Shown: one piece after another, positions 7,621 to 16,342 of the stretch
Numbering within the stretch: position 1 is the stretch's first letter
Layout of the letters: each line of letters begins with the position of its first letter
Assembly (NCBI GenBank): GCA_046756925.1
Contig: JBHHXH010000001.1
Location: 30,360-94,359 of the forward strand
Source of the DNA: JAJDBU01 sp046756925
GTDB taxonomy: Bacteria > Nitrospirota > Nitrospiria > SBBL01 > JAADHI01
Length of the DNA: 64,000 nt
Reading direction: 5' to 3'
Notes under the pieces: generated by a model
Databases searched by the model: none
Told to the model about the DNA's origin: nothing
What the model saw: only the letters and a program-made list of their open reading frames with translations
Position numbers and translations under genes: made by a program

Positions 7621-9050
7621 GGCAAGCAAGCAGTGCGACCGGATTGATCGGCATCGATACCGTCACCGATTCCGGGGTCGATCCGATCGACAGCGAATTT
7701 TTAAAATGCGATCGACCGGTCTTTCGGGTTTCTTTTCACACCCTCGGTTGCCGACTGAATCAAAGCGAGAGCGCGGCCTTGGAAGGCGGCTTTGCGGCCG
7801 AAGGATTTGAAATCGTCGAAGAGATTGCGCCCTCGGATCTGTGCATCATCAACACCTGTTTTGTCACCGGCCAGGCCGAGGCCAAGTGCCGTCATCTCAT
7901 CCGGAAACTGCTGAGGCAAAACCCCCGTGTCTTTGTTGCGGTGACCGGTTGCTATGCCCAGGCGGGCATGGAGGCCCTCCGTCAAATCGCGGGTATCGAT
8001 CTCATTGCCGGGACGGATCAAAAGATGGCCCTGCCTGGCCTCGTCCGGACCGTCCTCGAGGACAAGGGTGCTTTCGAAGAAGGCGCCATCCAAAAATCCG
8101 AAACTCCCGTCGTTTATCATTCGCCCCGCATCGGCCACGCGGATTTTGAGATCCCCAATTTGTCCGTGTTGGAAGAAGCGACCCGGTCCAATGTGAAGAT
8201 TCAAGACGGTTGCGATTTTTTTTGCAGCTTCTGCATTATTCCGACGACGCGGGGCCGCTCGCGCAGCCGCCGCTTCGACGACGTGATCCGCGAGGCCCTG
8301 AACTGGGCGACGCGGGGCCATCTTGAAATCGTACTCACCGGTGTCAACCTGGGCGAATACCAACACGAAGGCCGCGACTTGGCCGATTTGATCGAGGCCC
8401 TGGACGAGATCGACGGGCTAGAACGTATCCGGATTTCTTCCATCGAACCGACGACAGTTTCGGAGCGGATGATTCACCTCATGGCTGATTCGAACAAGCT
8501 TTGCCCCTATCTCCATCTTCCCTTGCAAAGCGGGAGCGACCGCGTTCTGGATGCGATGGGGAGGCGCTATACGCGGGAAGATTACCGATCATTCGTTATG
8601 GATGTCATGGAGAACATCCCAAACTTGGGCTTGGGTACGGATGTCATGGTCGGCTTTCCGGGCGAGACCGAGGCCGATTTTGAGGAGACCGTGTCTCTTA
8701 TTGAAACCCTGCCTTTTACTTATCTCCATGTCTTCCCCTATTCGCGCCGGGAGGGAACCCGCGTCACGCGGAGCAATCTTTCGTCCGTGGATCCGACGGT
8801 GATCAAGGCGCGCGCGGCAGCGCTCTGTGCTTTGTCGGATCAAAAGCGGAAAACCTTTTACCGCAAGGCCATCGGCGCAACGGCGTCGGTGCTCTTCGAG
8901 ACCCGACTGGCGGACGGCCGTTTCAGCGGTTTAACGGAGAACTACATCCGCGTGGCCGCCGTTTCGGATCGCGATTTGAGAGGGCGTATCGCGCCGGTTC
9001 GCATCGCATCCCTTGCGGATAAGTTCGCCGCGGGGAAATTGGCCGGATGA
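7605..9050 (+). CDS. mtaB: tRNA t6A37 methylthiotransferase MtaB
   Basis: MtaB converts t6A37 of ANN-decoding tRNAs to ms2t6A with two [4Fe-4S] clusters. The N-terminal cluster cysteines are C49 (TLGCRLNQSE), C85 (NTCFVT) and C116 (TGCYAQ). The radical SAM motif C-x3-C-x2-C is at 203-210. A TRAM-like tail ends the protein at 481 residues. The TLGCRLNQ motif separates MtaB from MiaB and RimO. Two starts are possible: ATG 7605, or ATG 7617 which makes a 4-base ATGA overlap with the ferredoxin stop. The extra N-terminal ~40 residues before the first motif are longer than usual. It is followed by miaB with an ATGA overlap. Confidence 0.92.
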   Translation: MGKRMRQASSATGLIGIDTVTDSGVDPIDSEFLKCDRPVFRVSFHTLGCRLNQSESAALEGGFAAEGFEIVEEIAPSDLCIINTCFVTGQAEAKCRHLIRKLLRQNPRVFVAVTGCYAQAGMEALRQIAGIDLIAGTDQKMALPGLVRTVLEDKGAFEEGAIQKSETPVVYHSPRIGHADFEIPNLSVLEEATRSNVKIQDGCDFFCSFCIIPTTRGRSRSRRFDDVIREALNWATRGHLEIVLTGVNLGEYQHEGRDLADLIEALDEIDGLERIRISSIEPTTVSERMIHLMADSNKLCPYLHLPLQSGSDRVLDAMGRRYTREDYRSFVMDVMENIPNLGLGTDVMVGFPGETEADFEETVSLIETLPFTYLHVFPYSRREGTRVTRSNLSSVDPTVIKARAAALCALSDQKRKTFYRKAIGATASVLFETRLADGRFSGLTENYIRVAAVSDRDLRGRIAPVRIASLADKFAAGKLAG

Positions 9051-10411
9051 AGGTCTATCTCGAAACCTATGGCTGCCAAATGAACGTGGCCGACTCGGAA
9101 CTGATCCGTTCCATCCTCAGCGCGGCGGGACATGACTTGTCGCCCCAATTGGAAGGCGCGGATGTCGTCCTCGTCAACGCCTGCGCCATTCGCGAAAACG
9201 CCTACCGGAAGATCTATGGCCGACTCGACTTGCTCCGCCCGCTTCGCCGACAATTCAAGCACGAAGGGCGGCCCTTTGTCGTCGGCGTGCTCGGCTGCAT
9301 GGCGCAAAATATGAAAGAGGCCCTCTTTCGGCATCCCGTCGTCAACCTCGTGGCCGGGCCGGATAGCTATCGCGCCCTGCCCGATTTAATTGCCAAGGCG
9401 GGCACTTCGAAGGAGGATACCATTCGCTCGGGACGAAGGCCGAAGATCCGAAAAGAAATCGACGCCGATCTGTCCATCGTTGAGACCTACAGCGGGATCA
9501 ATCCCCTGCGTTTCGACGGCGTGAATGCCTGGGTCGTGGTCATGCGGGGCTGCGACAATTTCTGCACCTTTTGCGTCGTGCCCTATACGCGAGGTCGGGA
9601 GCGCAGCCGCCCGATGGGCGAGATTATGGAAGAGGTCCGCCGCCTCGCCGAGCAAGGATTCAAGCAGGTCACCTTTCTGGGGCAAAACGTCAATTCCTAC
9701 CGCGCCGACAGGGCGTCCTTTGCCGATCTACTCCTGGGCGCGGCGGAGGTACCCGGCATCGAACGTGTGCGTTTTACCTCTCCGCATCCCAAAGATTTTC
9801 CGGAACCCTTGTTGGAAGCCATCGCATCCCATCCGAAGATTTGCAAACACATCCACCTGCCCTTGCAGGCGGGCAGCGACCGCATTCTCGACTTGATGAA
9901 TCGAACCTACACCCGCGTGGAATTTTTATCGCTGGTCGAGAAAATCAGAACGATTATACCGAATGTGGCCTTGACCACTGACTTGATCGCCGGCTTTCCC
10001 ACGGAAACGGAGGTCGATTTTCAAGACACCGCCGATGTGGGTGCGCGCGCGTACTTCGACAGCGCCTATATTTTTAAATACTCCGAACGGATTGGGACGA
10101 TTGCGGCCCGGCAATATCCCGACGACGTGCCGCCCGAGGTGAAAACCGATCGCATCGTCCGACTCTTCGATCTGCAGCATGGGATTGCCCTAAAAAAAAA
10201 TCGGGAAAAAATCGGCCGAGCCTTCGATGTTTTGATTGAGGGTGAGGACACAAAGCGGGCGGGCTGCCAAATCGGAAAAACCGACGGGCATATGACCGTG
10301 GTTTTTCCTGGCACGGGCTTGCCCCCCGGCACCATGGTGCCGGTGGAGATCAGAGAGGCGACGAAGGCCGCCCTTTTCGGCGCGCCCCTGGCCCTTTCGT
10401 GCATTTCTTGA
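9047..10411 (+). CDS. miaB: tRNA ms2i6A37 methylthiotransferase MiaB
   Basis: MiaB thiomethylates i6A37 in UNN-decoding tRNAs. The chain of 454 residues begins MKVYLETYGCQMN, which is diagnostic. First-cluster cysteines are C10, C46 and C84, and the radical SAM C-x3-C-x2-C is C169, C173, C176. A C-terminal TRAM domain follows. The start codon overlaps the mtaB stop (ATGA), so the two methylthiotransferases are translationally coupled. Having both in one operon with a rhodanese and a ferredoxin suggests a dedicated sulfur and electron supply. Confidence 0.95.
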   Translation: MKVYLETYGCQMNVADSELIRSILSAAGHDLSPQLEGADVVLVNACAIRENAYRKIYGRLDLLRPLRRQFKHEGRPFVVGVLGCMAQNMKEALFRHPVVNLVAGPDSYRALPDLIAKAGTSKEDTIRSGRRPKIRKEIDADLSIVETYSGINPLRFDGVNAWVVVMRGCDNFCTFCVVPYTRGRERSRPMGEIMEEVRRLAEQGFKQVTFLGQNVNSYRADRASFADLLLGAAEVPGIERVRFTSPHPKDFPEPLLEAIASHPKICKHIHLPLQAGSDRILDLMNRTYTRVEFLSLVEKIRTIIPNVALTTDLIAGFPTETEVDFQDTADVGARAYFDSAYIFKYSERIGTIAARQYPDDVPPEVKTDRIVRLFDLQHGIALKKNREKIGRAFDVLIEGEDTKRAGCQIGKTDGHMTVVFPGTGLPPGTMVPVEIREATKAALFGAPLALSCIS

Positions 10412-10412
10412 A

Positions 10413-11261
10413 ATGGGAGGTCTTAAACATGCGCCCGACCTCAAAAACGCCACGATCCAAAGAGGAAAGGTCGCACTTGCCTATACCTTGATCCATCCGG
10501 TTCCCTCCAAGGCGGCAGCGATCATCCTCCACGGTCTGAACGATCACAAGGGGCGGTACAGACATCTTCAGGAAGGCTTGGCAAGGGCGGGTTATTCCAG
10601 TCTCGCCTATGACCAACGCGGATTCGGGCTTTCCGATGGAAAACGGGCGGATGTTGCCGACTACCGCGAATTTTTTGAGGACCTGTCTGCGATCGTTAAG
10701 CTGCTGCGAAAGGAACACCCCCATATTCAAGTGGTTCTCATCGGCCACAGCTTGGGCGGGGCCATTGCGGCGGCCTACTGTATCGATCATCCAAACGAGA
10801 CGGATGGATTGGTCTTGTCCTCGCCCGCTTATGACGTTCCCATGCTTCCGTTTCCTTTGGAACCCCTGGCCCATCTCCTCTATAAATGCATGCCGGGCGC
10901 TGCGTTCCCCTATCCAAACCCCGATGGAAAACGGAGCCGGGATCCGGCGATCGATATAGCTGTGGCCAAGGATCCGCTCATTGCGGTCAAAGGGACCCCA
11001 CGGTTTTATGTCGAATTTCGAAAAATGAACCGTTATCTTCAGGAACATGCGCAAGCAATCACACTCCCCACCCTCATTCTTCAAGGTGGCGCGGATAGTA
11101 TCGTTCGGGCCGAGGGAGCCCGGGCTTTATTCCGACGCCTGGGGCATCCAAAAAACCACCTTCATTGGTATGAGGGTTTTTATCACGAGGTTTTTCATGA
11201 GATCGGACACGAGGGGGTGATTGCGGACCTGGTCGGGTGGCTGGAAACCGCCCTCGCATGA
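10413..11261 (+). CDS. Monoacylglycerol lipase-type alpha/beta hydrolase
   Basis: A 282-residue serine hydrolase of the lysophospholipase/monoglyceride lipase (Hydrolase_4) family. It has L-H-G-L-N-D at 39-44, D-Q-R-G-F-G-L-S-D at 67-75 and the nucleophile elbow GHSLGG with Ser113. The acid is Asp228 in LQGGADSIV and the likely His is His258. There is no signal peptide, so it is cytoplasmic. It probably releases fatty acid from monoacylglycerol or lysolipid. It starts one base after the miaB stop and so is likely on the same transcript, though a functional link to tRNA modification is not evident. Confidence 0.85.
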   Translation: MGGLKHAPDLKNATIQRGKVALAYTLIHPVPSKAAAIILHGLNDHKGRYRHLQEGLARAGYSSLAYDQRGFGLSDGKRADVADYREFFEDLSAIVKLLRKEHPHIQVVLIGHSLGGAIAAAYCIDHPNETDGLVLSSPAYDVPMLPFPLEPLAHLLYKCMPGAAFPYPNPDGKRSRDPAIDIAVAKDPLIAVKGTPRFYVEFRKMNRYLQEHAQAITLPTLILQGGADSIVRAEGARALFRRLGHPKNHLHWYEGFYHEVFHEIGHEGVIADLVGWLETALA

Positions 11262-11325
11262 TACACTGTCCCCATGGGATTGCACGTTTGTTTTGCAGTC
11301 ACCGTATTTTAAAGGGAGGCACCCC

Positions 11326-11937
11326 TTGCGCTTAAGACAAGCGATTTTAATTTCGACCCTCTTTTTCCTGATACTTGCCCGGGCCGCGGCGGCGGATCGA
11401 GAAACACTGGCGGAAGGTTTTGGGAAGTCCAAATGGGGAATGACGCTCGACGAAATCGTATCGGTTTATCAAATAGAGTTGAACCAACCCAAGAGTGCCG
11501 ATGCCGAAGGAACGTGGGCCGTGCTTGGTCCGGCGCCCGGAGAATTGACCGTTTCGGGAGAGGCGCTCGGTGAAGCCGAGGTCCGCTCGGTCAGTTTCGG
11601 GATCCACTCAAAATTCGGGCTGGCCATCATTCACGTCCGCTTTAAAGATACCAACGATCCAAAATATGTTGAAAAGCAGCTTCCGCTTTGGGAAGCCCGT
11701 TTTGGAACACCCAAGGAACGTCGTCCCGGCCCAAAAATCGTTTGGGAGGATGCGGAAAGCCATGTGGAATTGACCTACCATACCGTTTCGCCCCGTCACC
11801 CCACACCTTCCGACCACCTGGCCATCGTACTTTGGAGCCTTCCCCTCATGGAGAAGATCGAAGCGGAAGGGATCGAGGAAAGGCTGCCGGATGTGGAAAC
11901 GCTCGCCCCATTGCAGGCGCCGCATAAAAGCAAATAG
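11326..11937 (+). CDS. Exported protein of unknown function
   Basis: A 203-residue protein with a clear signal peptide (basic start, hydrophobic ILISTLFFLILA core, cut near A-A-A-D). The mature part begins with G-F-G-K-S-K-W-G-M-T-L-D-E-I, a pattern seen in many short periplasmic proteins of unknown function where the W-G-M-x-x-x-E/D-V motif repeats. It contains no cysteine in the mature part. The start is a TTG five bases after GGGAGG; upstream in-frame codons belong to the gap after the lipase gene. I cannot give a function. Confidence 0.7.
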   Translation: MRLRQAILISTLFFLILARAAAADRETLAEGFGKSKWGMTLDEIVSVYQIELNQPKSADAEGTWAVLGPAPGELTVSGEALGEAEVRSVSFGIHSKFGLAIIHVRFKDTNDPKYVEKQLPLWEARFGTPKERRPGPKIVWEDAESHVELTYHTVSPRHPTPSDHLAIVLWSLPLMEKIEAEGIEERLPDVETLAPLQAPHKSK

Positions 11938-12016
11938 CGCCGCAAGCGACCAAACCATCACGGCATGTGTATATCCTCTTTATTTTCGGAAAACCATTAG
12001 GAGCCAACCGATAGAC

Positions 12017-13696
12017 ATGAACAGTATCGATCAAAAAAAGGATCCTTCCGTCTTTCATTTCATCATGATCAAGCCTTCGCACTACGACGACGAGGGCTAT
12101 GTGATTCAATGGCTGCGTTCGTCTATTCCTTCCAACACCTTGGCCGTCATCAACGGCCTCGCCTTGGATTGCATTGAAAGAAGGGTTTTGGGCGACACAG
12201 TAACCATTGTCTTGCAGACTTTTGACGAAACCAACACGCGAATCGATATCAAAGGCTTAAGCCGCCAAATTCTTGCCTCCGGCAACCATGCCCTCATCGG
12301 CCTGGTCGGCGTGCAAACCAATCAATTTCCCCGTGCGATGGATATCGCCCGTCAATTTCGTCAGCAGGGCATCCAGGTTGGTATCGGCGGCTTTCACGTC
12401 AGCGGATGCCTGGCGATGCTCCCCAAACTCCCGGGCGATTGCCAGGCGGCGATGGACATGGGAATCTCTCTCTTTGCCGGTGAGGTGGAAGGGCGGCTGG
12501 ACACGCTTCTTCGGGATGCCTATGCCAAAGAGATGAAGCCCCTCTACAACTTTATGGACGATCTCCCAAATATGACGGGCGTGGCCGTCCCTTACCTCCC
12601 TTTCGACATGGTCAAGAAGACCTCCGGTCTCCGGACCAGTTTCGACGCCGGGCGGGGCTGTCCTTTTTTGTGTAGCTTCTGCACCATTATCAATGTTCAA
12701 GGACACAAGTCCCGCTACCGGAGTGCGGATGATGTCGAAACCATTGTGCGAAAGGGCTTCGCAGAAGGCATCACAAATTTTTTTATCAGCGACGACGACT
12801 TCGCACGCAACCGCTGCTGGGAGGCGATCTTCGACCGTCTCATCGAATTAAGGGAAAAGGACGGCATCAAAATCCGGATGGTGATCCAGGTCGATACCAT
12901 GTGTCACAAGCTCCCGCGCTTTATCGAAAAAGCGGGGCGGGCGGGAGTGTCGCGGGTGTTTATCGGACTGGAGAGCATCAATCCCGAGGCCCTGAAAGGC
13001 GCCAAGAAAAAGCAGAATAAGATCTCCGAGTATCAAACGATGCTCCATGCCTGGCATCGCGTCGGCGCGCTGACCTATGCGGGCTACATCTTGGGTTTTC
13101 CCACCGACACTCCGGAGAGTATCCTTAACGACATCAAGACGATTCAAAAAGAAATCCCCATCGATCTGCTGGAATTTTTCATCCTCACGCCCCTGCCCGG
13201 TTCCGAGGACCACAAAGTCCTTTTTGAAAATGGGGTTGAGATGGCTTCAGACATGAACACCTACGATGTGGTTCATGTCACCACGGCACACCCGGTCATG
13301 TCGAAGGCCGAATGGCTGGGGATTTACCAGCAGGCCTGGGACGCCTACTACACGCCGGAACACGTCGAAACCGTGATCCAACGGGCCAAAACATGGGGCT
13401 ATAACCTGGACGACATGATGCAAAAACTCCTGCATTTTTATGCCTGTCCCAAAATTGAAAAGGTCCATCCCCTCGAAGGCGGACTGATCCGAATCAAATC
13501 AAGAACGGATCGACGCCATGGCCTGCCCATCGAAAACCCGCTTGTTTTTTATCCGCGTTATGTGGCCGAGACCTTCGGCAAGGTTGTGCACTTCTTCGTC
13601 TTGTGGCGGCGTTTTAAACGGATCCTCAAGCGGGTCAAGAATCGGCCGATTGAACAGCCCTTGGATGAGGCCTTGAAGGTGGCGGCGGAATCTTGA
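12017..13696 (+). CDS. B12-binding-type radical SAM protein
   Basis: A 559-residue protein with an N-terminal Rossmann-like B12-binding-type domain (about 15-180) and a radical SAM core. The core has the C-x3-C-x2-C motif in GCPFLCSFC near residue 213-221. I see no D-x-H-x2-G cobalamin ligand; 'GIGGFHVSG' around 128-136 is the equivalent loop. Downstream a 'YILGFPTDTPESI' beta strand and 'FFILTPLPGSEDH' are typical of the family that includes hopanoid and bacteriochlorophyll-related methylases and cyclases. The substrate is unknown. The ATG at 12017 fits the conserved start better than longer alternatives. It would make this cell need cobalamin, in keeping with the uptake genes at 26-34 kb. 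Confidence 0.8.
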   Translation: MNSIDQKKDPSVFHFIMIKPSHYDDEGYVIQWLRSSIPSNTLAVINGLALDCIERRVLGDTVTIVLQTFDETNTRIDIKGLSRQILASGNHALIGLVGVQTNQFPRAMDIARQFRQQGIQVGIGGFHVSGCLAMLPKLPGDCQAAMDMGISLFAGEVEGRLDTLLRDAYAKEMKPLYNFMDDLPNMTGVAVPYLPFDMVKKTSGLRTSFDAGRGCPFLCSFCTIINVQGHKSRYRSADDVETIVRKGFAEGITNFFISDDDFARNRCWEAIFDRLIELREKDGIKIRMVIQVDTMCHKLPRFIEKAGRAGVSRVFIGLESINPEALKGAKKKQNKISEYQTMLHAWHRVGALTYAGYILGFPTDTPESILNDIKTIQKEIPIDLLEFFILTPLPGSEDHKVLFENGVEMASDMNTYDVVHVTTAHPVMSKAEWLGIYQQAWDAYYTPEHVETVIQRAKTWGYNLDDMMQKLLHFYACPKIEKVHPLEGGLIRIKSRTDRRHGLPIENPLVFYPRYVAETFGKVVHFFVLWRRFKRILKRVKNRPIEQPLDEALKVAAES

Positions 13697-13770
13697 TGCG
13701 AGACGGTGGGTCCTTTGGCGGTTTCGCGGGCAAGCCCGTTTTCTCTCGGACAGGGGAAATGCTCACCGGA

Positions 13771-14718
13771 TTAGACGCGAAACTTGCTGCAAACGAGGTC
13801 CGAAAGGGCCTTGATGAAGGAGGGGTGGATGTTGAGGGATTCGGTGCGCTGCAGCCGGATGCCCTTGGATGCGGCCATGTCCTTGTAGAGAATGTCGATG
13901 TCGTAGAGAATTTCGACATGGTCCGAGACGAATCCGATGGGAACAATGAGGAGATTTTTTTCGCCCCGGTTTCCAAGGTCTTCGATAATATCGTCCACTT
14001 CGGGACCGAGCCATTCGCCGGGCCGAAAGCCCCGGCTTTGATATCCGAACCGCCATCGTGTTCCTTGCGGTCCGAGATCGCATTTTTTGACGATTTCGGT
14101 CATTGTTCCCATCACCTCATTGGGGTAAGGATCGCCATCCGCCAGTACCTCGGCGGGGAGCGAATGCGCCGTGAAGACGATCTGAACGGACGCCCGTTCA
14201 TCCTCCGCATAGCCTTCCAATGCGGCTTTTAATCGATCCGAAAAGGCATCGATTAAATGGGGCTGGTTGTGCCAGCTTTTGACCCAGTGCACCGGCAGGG
14301 TGCTTCCCGACTCCGTCAAGGCCTTCTTCAGCGTCTCGTTGTATGCCCCCACGCTCAGCTTCGAATATTGCGGCGCGAGACTGAGGGCAATGAGCGCCTC
14401 GGGCGGGTCGTCGACGATGGCTTTGACGGTATCGGCAATAAACGGATGCCAATGGCGCATGCCGACATACACTTGGAAACGTACATTTCTTTCGAAGTGA
14501 TCGTCGTTGAGCCGGACTTCCAAGGCGTCGGCTTGTTGTTGCGTGATGGACAACAAAGGGGATTTTCCCCCGACGAGGGCATAGCGTTCTTTCACTTGAT
14601 CGACGATGGCTTGAGCGGGCGGGCGGCCCTTCATAATGTGTTGCAAATAGGCCCCAATGTCGTTGAGCGATTCCGGAGCGCCGTGGGCCATCAACAAGAC
14701 CGCGATTTTTTTTTGCAT
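13771..14718 (-). CDS. hemH: Ferrochelatase
   Basis: HemH inserts ferrous iron into protoporphyrin or coproporphyrin at the end of heme synthesis. The 315-residue chain starts with a beta strand ending L-M-A-H-G-A-P. It has the catalytic F-T-A-H-S-L-P motif near residue 183-189 and the conserved P-I-G-F-V-S-D-H-V-E-I-L-Y-D-I-D signature near 262-277. AGGAGG lies 12 bases before the ATG. It converges on the radical SAM gene and is divergent from the peroxiredoxin gene. It supplies the heme needed by the cytochrome gene nearby. Confidence 0.93.
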   Translation of the reverse strand: MQKKIAVLLMAHGAPESLNDIGAYLQHIMKGRPPAQAIVDQVKERYALVGGKSPLLSITQQQADALEVRLNDDHFERNVRFQVYVGMRHWHPFIADTVKAIVDDPPEALIALSLAPQYSKLSVGAYNETLKKALTESGSTLPVHWVKSWHNQPHLIDAFSDRLKAALEGYAEDERASVQIVFTAHSLPAEVLADGDPYPNEVMGTMTEIVKKCDLGPQGTRWRFGYQSRGFRPGEWLGPEVDDIIEDLGNRGEKNLLIVPIGFVSDHVEILYDIDILYKDMAASKGIRLQRTESLNIHPSFIKALSDLVCSKFRV

Positions 14719-15012
14719 TTGGATGCATTGCCTCCTATGCGAGGAGAGAACGGCGGAAGTATATCTTCAAGCTCCGGCCGAATCAAGGACAGCGCTCGAA
14801 AAAGGGCTTGAGTCCCAGGAAACGAAGGGGTTATACTTTCTTATTACTACTCGATCTACGGCAAAGGCCGATGCATTCACGAAGCGATATTCTCAATGGG
14901 TGTGAGCTTTGACGGCCGAAACCATTCCGCATCGATATGACTTTACAAAACCTTTCAATTAAAACCCAAGCGGTCATGTAAAGACCGTGAACTTGTAAAA
15001 AAGGAGCGCGTC

Positions 15013-15648
15013 ATGGCACTGCGATTAGGAGATGAAGCGCCGGATTTTTCGGCGGAAACGACCGAAGGCAAGATCCATTTTCACGAATGGCTGGGTGACG
15101 GGTGGGGGATCCTTTTTTCGCATCCAAAGGATTTCACTCCCGTCTGCACCACGGAGTTGGGCACCGTGTCCAAGATCATGCCCGAGTTTCAAAAACGCAA
15201 TGTGAAGGTCTTGGCCGTCAGTGTCGATCCCTTGGACGACCACATCGGATGGATCAAGGACATCAATGAAACCCAGAACACCAGGGTGAACTATCCGATC
15301 ATCGCCGACCCTGAAAAAAAGATCGCGACCTTATATGACATGATCCACCCCAATGCCCTGGACAATATGACGGTCCGCTCGGTCTTTATCATCGGTCCCG
15401 ATAAAAAGATCAAGCTGACCTTGACCTATCCGGCTTCCACGGGGCGGAACTTCGACGAGATCTTACGGGTGGTCGATTCCTTGCAATTGACGGCCAATTA
15501 TTCGGTAGCGACCCCGGCAAACTGGAAGGACGGCGAGGACGTCATCATCGTCCCCGCCGTCACGGATGACCAAATTCCGTCGAAATTTCCCAAAGGACAC
15601 ACGGTAGTCAAACCCTATTTGAGATACACTCCCCAACCAAATAAATAG
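15013..15648 (+). CDS. 1-Cys peroxiredoxin (Prx6 family)
   Basis: A 211-residue peroxiredoxin that reduces hydrogen and alkyl peroxides. The active site F-T-P-V-C-T-T-E-L-G places the peroxidatic cysteine at residue 45. It is the only cysteine in the protein, and the C-terminal extension 'VVKPYLRYTPQP' is typical of the Prx6 subfamily. The ribosome site AAGGAG sits just before the ATG. It is a single gene closed by a 13-bp hairpin. The reductant is not visible nearby. Confidence 0.92.
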   Translation: MALRLGDEAPDFSAETTEGKIHFHEWLGDGWGILFSHPKDFTPVCTTELGTVSKIMPEFQKRNVKVLAVSVDPLDDHIGWIKDINETQNTRVNYPIIADPEKKIATLYDMIHPNALDNMTVRSVFIIGPDKKIKLTLTYPASTGRNFDEILRVVDSLQLTANYSVATPANWKDGEDVIIVPAVTDDQIPSKFPKGHTVVKPYLRYTPQPNK

Positions 15649-15668
15649 CAGCCTTAAGACCGATCTTT

Positions 15669-15699
15669 AATCGGGAGCCGCGCGAAGCGGCTCCCGATT
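15669..15699 (+). terminator. Strong hairpin after the peroxiredoxin gene
   Basis: A perfect 13-bp inverted repeat (15669-15681 with 15687-15699, loop GCGAA) begins 20 bp after the stop codon. It lacks the T run of a classical Rho-independent terminator. It may still stop or protect the 3' end of the mRNA. Confidence 0.6.
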
Positions 15700-15766
15700 A
15701 GAATGAAGCGATATATTCTAAACCCTTATCGAGTGAAAAACGCCATCCGCTCGATCCGGATATAAG

Positions 15767-16141
15767 GTGATGAAAAAGATGATGATGAATTTCATTCAGG
15801 ACGGGATGACGATCGGGCTTAAATGGTTTTGGCTTGCGGGCGCGGTGGTTTTTTCATTTGGATGTTCCGGACTCAACGACGCGGAGCTGGCCAAGCTGTC
15901 TCCAGAGGATGCCGGCAGAAAAGTCTTTGAAGCAAAATGTATCCGATGTCATACCATCGATGGCAACGGCGGGACCCGGGGGCCAAACCTTTCAAACGTT
16001 GGGGGACGGATCGATCTCGAAACGTTAAGAAACTTTATCGCCGATCCTCAATCGGTCAAACCGGGTGCTTCGATGCGAAAAATCAGTTTAAGCGGTCAAC
16101 AGATCGATTGGGTGGCGGGCTACCTCTTCAAATTAAAGTAG
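15767..16141 (+). CDS. Lipoprotein mono-heme c-type cytochrome
   Basis: A 124-residue exported cytochrome c. A hydrophobic N-terminal helix ends in the lipobox F-G-C-S, so Cys33 is likely lipidated. The heme site CIRCH is at 58-62 with Met103 as the probable sixth ligand (A-S-M-R), all in a class I cytochrome c fold. It would carry electrons on the periplasmic side of a membrane. The start is uncertain: GTG 15767 or ATG 15770 lie close to AAGG, and the ATGs at 15779-15785 are better spaced. Confidence 0.88.
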   Translation: MMKKMMMNFIQDGMTIGLKWFWLAGAVVFSFGCSGLNDAELAKLSPEDAGRKVFEAKCIRCHTIDGNGGTRGPNLSNVGGRIDLETLRNFIADPQSVKPGASMRKISLSGQQIDWVAGYLFKLK

Positions 16142-16147
16142 ATCGAT

Positions 16148-16306
16148 TCAACGCCTCTTTCCGTATACCGCGTCTTCAGGATCGTTTAAGCCCTTGGGCT
16201 TCAGGAAACGCCCGTCTCCGGGTTCAGCGGACAAAACGATCCATCCTTTGAAATCACAACTGCACAAAATCCGGGCCGGGCACGCCTCGAAACCGTTCTT
16301 CTTCAT
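16148..16306 (-). CDS. Possible small protein, 52 residues
   Basis: An ATG-started frame of 52 codons fills the gap downstream of the HD-GYP gene and just past the cytochrome gene, on the minus strand. It has three cysteines close together (C9, C15, C17), a W-I-V-L-S strand and a basic C terminus. The frame is the same as that of the HD-GYP gene and starts 37 bp after its stop, so it could be a separate cistron or only the by-product of GC-rich sequence. I see no clear ribosome site and recognise no family. Confidence 0.3.
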   Translation of the reverse strand: MKKNGFEACPARILCSCDFKGWIVLSAEPGDGRFLKPKGLNDPEDAVYGKRR

Positions 16307-16342
16307 CTGATCGAAACCATCGGTCTGGGGATCAACGGCCGC

